DNA from: Sipunculus nudus
Lineage: Eukaryota; Annelida; Sipuncula; Golfingiida; Sipunculidae
Direction: 5' to 3'
Length of the DNA stretch: 64,000 bases
NCBI GenBank assembly: GCA_026874595.1
Contig: CM049316.1
Coordinates: 14,449,839-14,513,838, forward strand
Below the pieces are notes generated by a model. It saw only the letters and a program-made list of their open reading frames with translations. It searched no databases and was not told where the DNA came from. Of the stretch, positions 57,401-64,000 are shown piece by piece. The number at the start of each line of letters is the position of its first letter. Position 1 is the stretch's first letter. A program made the translations under genes and the position numbers.

Positions 57401-58056
57401 AGTTTTTGTGACTTTTCTTCACAAATAAATCATCTAGCCTCCAATGGTTTCAAAGAATTCGAATTAAACTTGAGCCGTTAAAAAGTGTTGATTCATATTG
57501 TAGCAAATTGGTTATATTGAATGGTTTATTCACAAGGTCAATAACTAGCCCTAAATTAAATACTGAGTTGTTTATCTTATTAATTTTGTCTTCAATTTTA
57601 TCTATAGCAAACTGGTTCTCTTTCCCAGGGATAATACAGTTAACAACTAGTCAAAGCTTATGTGCAAAGTTGTTTACTTTGATTTTCATCAGATATACAT
57701 GCCTATTTGCTTGTTTTATTTGATTGAAAATCACATCTTTCACTCATATCAGGTAGCACAAAGGCAGATTTTCTTTGGCTGATTAAAATTACATACGACT
57801 GGAGGAAAACTTGGTTTGGCTGGTGGCAGTACATATTGCAGTTGTGCTGGATATAATATCACAAGGGTGGATGAATTCTTCTTGGGTTGGACTTAAACAG
57901 ACTTACAAGTTTGATGCCTGGCTGCTGTTTCCATTTCTCTGTCTTTCATATTTTTGCTAAACTGTTTAGCTTGTTCCCTGGTTGACACACGTAATGGGTA
58001 ATAGGGCTCCCCAATGTTACCAGCATGCTGTATATCAGGGTCAACATCCTGGATTT
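45205..58056 (-). CDS. MRPL38: Mitochondrial ribosomal protein L38 gene, seven exons, 5' end missing
   Basis: Seven exons join in one frame with GT-AG borders. MRPL38 is a large-subunit protein of the mitochondrial ribosome containing a PEBP-like fold. Family features read off the exons: LPLDEVKDSWLREKGPDHIK, YGIYKDLFHGDYFYPQVKLN, PVHRGNEILPSEAQ, TLWTLILTNPDGHL, EYLHWAVGNIPGG, PPRGTGLHRHVYLLFKQ, SQRTFRTAEF, LTPVGLAFFQSEWDSSVKKI, LDMREPAFEYDFPLPYHP, YYDRYRD; all match the order in human MRPL38. The first exon(s), with start codon and mitochondrial targeting peptide, were not found upstream of 58056 and may lie in 58-60 kb or outside. Introns hold Helentron-like elements E7 and E8 and a MITE. 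Confidence 0.9.
45410..47893. other. MRPL38 intron
   Basis: Holds a repeat at about 45935-46270 related to 33745-33930 and ending near GCCGCCAGGTGGC, and a stretch near 46925-46960 resembling 17905-17945. No host exon recognised. Confidence 0.5.
47894..47981 (-). CDS. MRPL38: MRPL38 exon (DMREPAFEYDFPLPYHP)
   Basis: 88 nt; acceptor GTTTATCTTGCAG, donor ACAG|GTAATG. Encodes DMREPAFEYDFPLPYHPPLK and KYPGHVPFD, matching human DMREPVFEF...YHPKQK. Confidence 0.92.
47982..49527. other. MRPL38 intron, no clear gene
   Basis: Includes a poly-G/C tract near 48992 and a fragment (about 49485-49505, ACATGACCACTTTTTCTGGT) that recurs near 51110 and 52545: a common interspersed repeat. Confidence 0.5.
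49528..51076 (-). mobile_element. Helentron-like element E8 (E2 subfamily), split by a MITE
   Basis: Reverse orientation: 5' end at right with GTCAGCTGAGC on the plus strand (51061-51071) and CAGACAGACAGACAGA tract; 3' end at left with GTGACCTAGGGGTCA (49531-49545). About one core unit of the 337-bp type, interrupted at a TA by the MITE 49871-50904. Intron of MRPL38. Confidence 0.75.
49871..50904. mobile_element. TIR MITE, copy 2, nested in E8
   Basis: Same termini and interior as 27726-28807 (TA|CCGTATTTATT ... AATAAATACGG|TA), 1034 bp, with point differences and a small deletion near 50325. E8 sequence resumes on both sides, so the MITE inserted after E8. Confidence 0.85.
51179..51315 (-). 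CDS. MRPL38: MRPL38 exon (SQRTFRT)
   Basis: 137 nt; acceptor TTTAATTTCAG, donor CTTG|GTAAGT. Encodes TSLSQRTFRTAEFCHQFEDY, LTPVGLAFFQSEWDSSVKKI, YHEVL; matches human QRTFRTFDFYKKH...LSFFQCRWDDSV. Confidence 0.93.
51316..52245. other. MRPL38 intron with small hAT-like MITE
   Basis: Apart from the 51850-52058 MITE and poly-G tracts, AT-rich DNA with no recognised element. Confidence 0.5.
51850..52058. mobile_element. hAT-like MITE, 209 bp
   Basis: Ends CAGGGGCAGATCCAGG (51850-51865) and CCTGGATCTGCTTCTG (52043-52058) are imperfect inverted copies of hAT type. Long internal G tracts. The flanking 8-mers are not clear duplications. Confidence 0.6.
52246..52404 (-). CDS. MRPL38: MRPL38 exon (GTGLHRHVYLLFKQ)
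   Basis: 159 nt; acceptor CATTCACAG, donor ACTG|GTGAGT. Encodes GNIPGGDVDKGEELVDYLQP, FPPRGTGLHRHVYLLFKQCK and HLDYSSHLRPKNC; matches human TNIPGN...[20 protein letters not shown]. Confidence 0.95.
52498..52985. repeat. TA tract and ~18-bp minisatellite (ACCACCCCGCTAACAAG)
   Basis: A short TA tract (52498-52516), then from about 52595 some twenty imperfect units of 17-19 bp with consensus near AAGACCACCCCGCTAAC. It arose inside a common repeat fragment that also occurs in single copy near 49485 and 51105. MRPL38 intron. Confidence 0.85.
53289..53407 (-). CDS. MRPL38: MRPL38 exon (LWTLILTNPDGHL)
   Basis: 119 nt; acceptor ACTAATTTTCCAG, donor CAGT|GTAAGT. Encodes AQTAPMVEFESDPDTLWTLI, LTNPDGHLTDNSAEYLHWA; matches human LWTLLLTSLDGHL...EYLHWL. 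Confidence 0.95.
53724..53932 (-). CDS. MRPL38: MRPL38 exon (YGIYKDLFHGDYF)
   Basis: 209 nt; acceptor TTTTTTTTTCTAG, donor GAG|GTAAGG. Encodes KLPLDEVKDSWLREKGPDHI, KIVAEHYGIYKDLFHGDYFY, PQVKLNVYYDYDHEYVTPVH, RGNEILPSE. Matches human ...[23 protein letters not shown]. Confidence 0.95.
53933..54220. other. MRPL38 intron start
   Basis: About 290 bp between the exon and element E7; nothing recognised. Confidence 0.5.
54221..57209 (-). mobile_element. Helentron-like element E7 (longest, nearly complete)
   Basis: Reverse orientation. 5' end at right: plus-strand GTCAGCTGAGC (57194-57204), (ACGG)n-type tract (57125-57160). Two core units (landmark ATTAGGCAG near 56471 and 56947). 3' end at left: CAAGG, GACCCATGGGTC (54228-54239), GCTCAGCTGAT (54245-54255). 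The 54800-56100 segment is the inverted counterpart of E6, including the G tract at 55890. Intron of MRPL38, sense to that gene. Confidence 0.8.
57221..57290 (-). repeat. tRNA-like sequence (pseudogene or SINE head)
   Basis: Minus strand: box A TGGCTCAGGGGGAGAGC (57279-57263), anticodon-like loop CTCATAG, box B GAGTTTGAATCTC (57239-57227); D and T arms form 4-5 bp stems. Acceptor and anticodon stems pair poorly, so not a functional tRNA. It directly adjoins the 5' end of E7. Confidence 0.6.
57291..57906. other. MRPL38 intron, no clear feature
   Basis: AT-rich 600-bp stretch up to the exon; no coding or repeat signature supported. Confidence 0.5.
57907..58056 (-). CDS. MRPL38: MRPL38 exon, N-terminal part
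   Basis: 150 nt; acceptor TTATTATTTTTCAG, donor ACTT|GTAAGT, phase joins the next exon (T + TG). Encodes IQDVDPDIQHAGNIGEPYYP, LRVSTREQAKQFSKNMKDRE, METAARHQT, a charged helical stretch like the human [22 protein letters not shown] region. Confidence 0.8.
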
Positions 58057-58699
58057 CTGAAAAATAATAAATATGAGCATAATCAGTAATTTCAATGGCA
58101 ACAGGTGAATCTTTTAACACATTTCATTTTGAAATAAATATGACACATAAAAATGGTAGTTTAAATATTACCATATACGGTATTTCCTCCAGAAATATAT
58201 GAAACAGAATTTCCAATTAACTCATGAATTATGAGAAAAAGGTTACAAATGTTATACCTGAATATGCAAAAATAAACTGAAAAAAAAAGAAAGCTACTGT
58301 CCAACTACTGATACCTGATCAGTGCACTGTCATGGCTTTACTGGGTGAACGTCAACACAGGCTCAAGCTGGGTCTCTACCCTTTTTTTTATACTTTGTAT
58401 TTTAAGCACAAAGGTGTGGGTTACTTTGTTTGACCTAAGCACCAGTCTTGATGTTGTGACAAGTTGCAAGAGATTAAAAAGTTACATATATAAAGTAGCC
58501 ATCATGTTATAGCCCTTCTAAGTTTTCCATCACTGTAGGTTATTCAATCTTAGGTCAGGAACTCAAACACTCCAACATAAAGGAATCATGCAAAACGTCT
58601 CGGGCGAAATATCAAGTCTGAGGACTCATAACTCAGGGAAATTTTTTACTAATCGGGGAACATCTAGGGTGGTGTGAACTGGTTCGGTGCAAAACATCT
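58057..58699. other. Upstream of MRPL38 exon, no clear feature
   Basis: Probable intron; no further MRPL38 exon recognised. CG-containing patch near 58600. Confidence 0.45.
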
Positions 58700-59355
58700 T
58701 GGAATTAATCATGGCACTCAGTAAAACACAGAATTTCCTCAGAATTTCCACAAGATCTCGGAATAAAAGTTAATGCATTTCCTACACCTGAAGACCCATT
58801 TGGGAGGTGTAAAGAGAGTACAAAGTAATCAATCAACTATAAATCTTTCTGTTTTTATCTTTCTCTGGCCAAAATCATTGCCCAATTAAGGTTCAAAGGA
58901 CAACTTTATTATATTGTTCTAAAAACAACCATGATGACAGCAACGTACTCTAAATTTTAGAGATTACTGGAGATTTCTTGGAGATTCTAGATCCAAAGGT
59001 GACAGAAGTGTGCCATTTAAACCCACATAATTGAGACTATATTTAATATTAAATATACAGGTAAAATTCGATTCTAGTGACTTGGTTATATAGTTAGCTA
59101 TAAATTTATTATATCTATGTATCAACCATAAAATTACTGCTCTGACATGGCATCCATCCGACCATGACTACTTCATAACAATTAATACCCAGTCAATCAA
59201 ACCCCCAGCCCCTGTTAACTTGGTGAATTACAGACCCCAGTCACTGCAATTGCATTTCTTTAAGACATAACAGTAACTATTAACTGGAGTGTTGCAGAAG
59301 AAAACGTAATGCAGTGTCAGGGGAAAAAAAACAATTTGTTGATTATATATATATA

Positions 59356-59395
<40 letters not shown>

Positions 59396-59800
59396 TATAA
59401 AAAGGAACTCTTTTGATTAAAGTATGAGCTATATATGGAATTACAGTTTTACAACTGCTGGATTTTATATTCGCCACTTCTGTCACCATTGGTTTTAGAT
59501 TCTCCAGGAATTTTGAATCACTTCCAAAAGTTTAGTGAACATGGCGGTCGTCTAGGTAGTTTTCAAATCAATGTAATAAAAATCATCCTCTGCACCTTAA
59601 CAGGGCAATGATTTCATCTAGGAAAGACAGAAATGGAAATATCAATAGTTAGTTTGATCAGTATGTACAGTCTTTAAACCACCTAAATGGTTTCTAGGGT
59701 GTAGTAAATGCATTAACTTTTATTCAAAGATTTCTGGGAAATTCCGTCCATATTCCGGGTTTTAATGAGTGCCATTTATCACCCCTACCTGGAGTAATTG
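58700..59800. repeat. Long inverted (foldback) repeat, arms ~320 bp
   Basis: Left arm about 58700-59020, right arm about 59470-59795 in inverse orientation; shared blocks include AATAAAAGTTAATGCATTT, TGGCACTCA and GGTGACAGAAGTG. Arms have clearly diverged; the spacer (~450 bp) includes a TA repeat (59344-59393). Probably an old foldback-type transposon. Confidence 0.7.
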
Positions 59801-59938
59801 AGAGTGGCAACCACTGGCAGAACCACCAAAAAATACAAGACAGGGACTTTTGTGTCACTTATATTGCAGTGTACCTTTATCAATTTCCACAAATGGGGGA
59901 GTGGCTGGTACAAGGAGTATCGAGTAATACAGTGCAAA

Positions 59939-60568
59939 TACTATAGTCCGTTCCTGTACCCCTGTCCACTTGATTTTTCGCGATTATCTCTACATAAGAC
60001 AAATTTGGCAAACAAAATTTGCACCATTGGCATAAAGAGGCTAAAGCGTAATTTTTGGTACCTTACCTACTTCAGATATAAATATTATTTACTTTACGGC
60101 CTGGTTGACATGTCTCATATATATCCGTGGTTCGTGGCGTCCCTAATATGCGGCCATTGTTTATCCTCCTTGGATTTGGATAAGTTATGTGACGTAACAG
60201 CGAAGCGTGTGCACGCGAAGAATACAATTCTCACTGTAAACAGAGGTCGGCAGCTCTTGATTATTGGTACCGTGAATGTTGGTGCCTCTTTAGTATGTCA
60301 CGTCTATTATGACGTCATCACTATCCCCTGACATGCCCATTTAACAGATTAGTGGCAAGATGTCGCTGCTAAAGAATAGACTAGTTACTCATAAAATGGT
60401 TTAAAATTGTTTACAGGAAAATTACCTAAGGTAGGCTATTATTTTCATAATAGTTAATTACGCTTTTTCCTCTTTCTTCCCCAAGGTCAAAAGTTTTGGC
60501 GTTCTTTGGTTCACAAATAAATAATCGCGAAAAACAGGTGGACAGGGGTACTGGAACGGACTATAGTA
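59939..60568. mobile_element. TIR MITE, 630 bp
   Basis: Ends TACTATAGTCCGTTCC (59939-59954) and GGAACGGACTATAGTA (60553-60568) are inverted copies; with a few gaps the inverted match runs about 50 bp inwards (GTACCCCTGTCCAC; TTTTTCGCGATTAT). No transposase. An open frame running through it (59798-60331) is not a credible gene. Confidence 0.75.
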
Positions 60569-61061
60569 ATAGTAACCCCCCCCCCTTATAAATAATATCT
60601 CCCCTACCCCCTCCCCCCCCCAAAAAAAATTGTAAACATAATCCCCCCCCCCCCCTTTTTTTCTATAACAGAGTGATTATTGACACACGGTCCGAAAGTC
60701 TCGGCTATCCCCGTTGTAAGTCTCGGTTACCGTGTTTTGCAGTCTCAGGTACTGAGATGTGGAAGTCTCGGTTCCCTTGTGTCAGGAAAGGATCTGCGCA
60801 CGGCGGTCACCGTGTCAGCAGTGGTCAGTCAAGCGTACCGCAATTAAGCTGATGCACCGTTAATCACTGGTATCTTAGATCAAAGGGCCAAGTAACTTCA
60901 AAGGAAACCAGGAAAATTCGGCGTCATGAAATGTGGTGTATTAACCATTGCGAAGTCGTTTCTTTTGCCTTTTTGTAACAGGGATTATTCAGGGCAACTG
61001 TGTATTTTATTTTGAATACTTATTGGAAAACTAGACATTTCTTGGCACCGCAGGTGCCAGA
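60569..61061. other. Intergenic, poly-C tracts
   Basis: Several C runs of 8-12 at 60576-60655, then a CpG-containing 300-bp stretch (60690-60850) with repeated AAGTCTCGGT(T/A)CC-like motifs. No gene recognised. Confidence 0.5.
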
Positions 61062-61184
61062 GTATCCCCAGACATAGTAGGCCCCCCCCCCCTTTAAGAA
61101 CAGACCCCCAATTTTGGCAGCATATATTGACACTTGGCATATTTATTGTTTCTTCCATCTAACAATCCACAATCTTGTTGAAGA

Positions 61185-62960
61185 TGTTGGTCCTGTGACC
61201 TTGATTGTTTTAAAGATGTGTCCTGTGACCTTGACCTTTGACCTCATGACCCCAAAATCAATTTGGGTCTTGCTTTTCCAATGGGACATATGCAAGTCAA
61301 GTTTGAAATCTATACATCAATAAAGCAGGAATTATCATCCAGAAACTAATTTTTGGACAGATGGCTCCTGTGACCTTCACCTTTGACCTTGTGACCTCAA
61401 AATTGATAGTGTTCTTCCTCTCTTGGCAGGAGAACTATATGTGCAAGATGAAAGATCTGAGATGAAATGTTTGGCTGAAAATGCATCCACATCTTTTTAA
61501 AGATGTGTCCTATGACCTTGACCTTTGACCTCATGACCCCAAAATCAATTTGGGTCTTGCTTTTCCAATGGGACATATACAAGTCAAGTTTGAAAACCAT
61601 AAATCAATAAAAGCAGGAATTATCATCCAGAAACTAATTTTTGGACAGAGGGCTCCTGTGACCTTCACCTTTGACCTTGTGACCTCAAAATTGATAAGGG
61701 TTTTCCACTCTTGGCAGGTGAACTATATGTGCAAGATGAAAGATCTGAGATGAATTGTTTGGCTGAAAATGCATCCACAATCTTTATAAAGAGGTTTCCT
61801 GTGACCTTGACCTTTGACCTCATGACCCCAAAATCAATTTGGGTCTTGCTTTTCCAATGGGACATATACAAGTCAAGTTTGAAATCAATACATCAATAAA
61901 AGCAGGAATTATCATCCAGAAACTAATTTTTGGATAGATGGCTCCTGTGACCTTCACCTTTGACCTTGTGACCTCAAAATCCATAGGGGTCTTCCACTCT
62001 TGGCAGGTGAACTATATGTGCAAGATGAAAGATCTCATATGAATTTTTTGGCTGAAATTGCATCCACAACCTTTTTAAAGAGGTTTCCTGTGACCTTGAC
62101 CTTTGACCTCATGACCCCAAAATCAATTCAGGTCTTGCTTTTCCAATGGGTCAAATACAAGTCAAGTTTGAAATCCGTACATCAATTAAAGAAGGAATTA
62201 TCATCAAGAAACTAATTTTTGGACAGATAGCTCCTGTGGCCTTGACCTTTGACCTTGTGACCCCGAAATTTATATGGATTATCCACTATTGGCAAGTGAG
62301 CTATATATTCAAGAGGGAAGACCTGGGATGAAAGTTTGGCTTAAAATGCATCCACATCTTTTTAAAGATGTGTCCTGTGACCTTGACCTTTGACCTCATG
62401 ACCCCAAAATCAATTTGGGTCTTTCTTTTCCAATGGGACATATACAAGTCAAGTTTGAAATCCATACATCAATAAAAGCAGGAATTATCATCCAGAAACT
62501 AATTTTTGGACAGATGGCTCCTGTGACCTTCACCTTTGACCTTGTGACCTCAAAATTGATAGGGGTCTTCCACTCTTGGCAGGTGAACTATATGTGCAAG
62601 ATGAAAGATCTCAGATGAATTTTTTGGCTGAAATTGCATCCACAACCTTTTTAAAGCGATTCCTGTGACCTTGACATTTGACCTCATGACCCCAAAATCA
62701 ATTCGGGTCTTGCTTTTCCAATGGGTCAAATACAAGTCAAGTTTGAAATCCATACATCAATAAAAGAAGGAATTATCATCCAGAAACTAATTTTTGGACA
62801 GATAGCTCCTCTGGCCTTGACCTTTGACCTTGTGACCCCAAAATGTATATGGATCATCCATATTCAAGATGAAAGACCTGGGATGAAAGTTTGGCTTAAA
62901 ATGCATCCACAGTATATTTTAAAATGCCAGTCCAGTGACCTTGACCTTTGACCTCATGAC
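61185..62960 (+). repeat. ~288-bp tandem array with nuclear-receptor-like motifs
   Basis: Seven units. Each carries TGACCTTGACCTTTGACCT, the complement of which has AGGTCAAAGGTCA (perfect DR1) plus a third AGGTCA half site and TCAAGGTCA (ERR/NR5A-type extended half site). A second, related motif (ACCTTCACCTTTGACCTTGT) follows about 145 bp later in most units. About 13 such sites in 1.75 kb. Confidence 0.85.
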
Positions 62961-63556
62961 CCTAGAACCTATAGGGTTCTTACTTTAGTGGTGGGCCATA
63001 CATAAGTCATGTTTGAAATCCATATGGCTATCAACACTGGAGATATCATAAGAGGTGTGTGATTTTCACCATATATGGCAATATTCAAGGTCAAGGCCAC
63101 TATCATAGGAAAGGTCATGACCCCAATGTAAATAAACATCATCCCATAACCCATACCTATGTATATGCATAATATAAAAGAAATCTGTCCATTAGTTTTT
63201 GACTTATAATGCTCACAGTACTATAAGGTGGCAATTTTGGGGGTATTAAACGGCATGAAAACAAGTAAAGAATAATAGGTGGCGCCACCAGTTTCTGGAA
63301 CATGACAACTCTATCCATGATCTTCCATCAACTTGATTTTGGGATAAATCCATGCAAGATTTCTTGAGATATTAAAGAATTTGTGTTATTTTCCCCAAAA
63401 TTGGACCTATTCAAGGTCAAGGACACTCTCCTAGTAAAGGTCATGACCTCATTTTAAATAGGCGTCGTCCTCTTACCCATATCTATACATATACCAAGTT
63501 TGGTAAAGTTCCGTGAAATATTTTTTGGGTTATCGCGCCAACAAGATTTATATGCT

Positions 63557-63583
63557 GCGGCGGCGGCGGCGGTGGCGGCGGCG
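63557..63583. repeat. GGC trinucleotide tract
   Basis: (CGG)n with one GTG interruption, inside the 3' part of the second Helentron-like element. Confidence 0.9.
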
Positions 63584-63628
63584 GGACCGGTATGAAACAT
63601 AGTATCCCCCGACTTTGTCTGGGGATAC

Positions 63629-64000
63629 AATAATATATAATGAAAGGTGTTGTTGTTTGGAGTTATCTATCTCCTAAGTCGAATTTATCTGCTCAAATTT
63701 TTATCTTCCACCATAACGTTAGTCGTTATGCATGACGTAGATGACGTCGCCAAGAAAACATTGCATTGCATAAGTTTATATTTGAGCACTTTTGGTCAAT
63801 ACTTGTTTCAGAATCCAGTCAATCCACAACTGTGATATGATCAGAGAGCAGCAGAGCGAATCGGAATAAATTGTCTTGGGACGAGACAAGGTCAACACAT
63901 ATCAAATATTTTAGTTATTCTAATATAGGTATACATTTTTATAACAGTATAATAAAATTTTGGATTATAAAATAAGCCTTTAAACATTTCTCTAAAATGC
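63629..64000. other. Window end, no clear feature
   Basis: AT-rich with a CRE-like GACGTCG near 63744. No supported gene. Confidence 0.5.

Larger units (their letters stand above)
61062..63628 (+). mobile_element. Second Helentron-like family: ~288-bp core array with terminal hairpin
   Basis: Left subterminal motif GTATCCCCAGACA (61062-61074) and its exact inverted copy TGTCTGGGGATAC at the right (63616-63628). The right end folds into a hairpin: GTATCCCC (63602-63609) with GGGGATAC (63621-63628), 11-nt loop. Core: landmark ACCTCATGAC starts at 61241, 61528, 61817, 62106, 62393, 62681 and 62951, spacing 287-289 bp then 270. A GGC-rich tract (63557-63583) precedes the right end. No ORF of note. 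Confidence 0.75.

Noticed and set aside
59798-60331. 177-aa open frame on the plus strand
   Set aside because: It runs through one end of a TIR MITE, has no recognisable domain and composition like random AT-rich translation.
52595-62960. Regular repeats at 52.6 kb and 61-63 kb as a CRISPR array
   Set aside because: Units are contiguous or long and homologous throughout, with no unique spacers; the DNA is eukaryotic.

Overview
This is animal nuclear DNA: AT-rich, with intron-split genes, many short tandem repeats and several transposon families. A lophotrochozoan, most likely a bivalve mollusc, fits best. That is inference, based on single invertebrate-type C/EBP genes and on abundant pearl/HINE-like (Helentron-type) elements with (CCGT)n tracts. 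No prokaryotic features were seen.

Layout. 1-7657: a head-to-tail array of at least three nearly identical Penelope-like retroelements (minus strand). Each 700-aa ORF has reverse transcriptase and GIY-YIG endonuclease motifs, and each unit carries a hammerhead ribozyme fold upstream of the ORF. 7658-8900: hAT-like terminal repeats, a tRNA-like SINE body and TA repeats. 9024-38200 (+): at least eleven exons of a gene whose C-terminal part looks like a zinc-ribbon OB fold, tentatively shieldin subunit 2 (SHLD2); its 5' exons are not identified. Its introns are full of Helentron-like elements and a MITE. 39255-40124 (-) and 42675-43124 (+): two bZIP genes, a classical C/EBP and a C/EBP-gamma type, head to head across a 2.5-kb shared upstream region that holds a perfect palindromic C/EBP site. 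45205-58056 (-): seven exons of MRPL38, a mitochondrial large-subunit ribosomal protein, again with Helentron-like insertions in its introns. 58700-60570: a long foldback repeat and a TIR MITE. 61062-63628: a second Helentron-like element with about seven ~288-bp core units, each carrying nuclear-receptor DR1-type motifs.

The four host genes form two convergent pairs (SHLD2-like/C-EBP and C-EBP-gamma/MRPL38) around one divergent bZIP pair. They serve unrelated processes (DNA-end protection, transcription, mitochondrial translation). The C/EBP pair is probably co-regulated. The divergent orientation matches the human CEBPA/CEBPG neighbourhood. The most notable structures are the ribozyme-bearing Penelope array, the divergent C/EBP pair with its internal C/EBP site, and the transposon-borne nuclear-receptor motif array.
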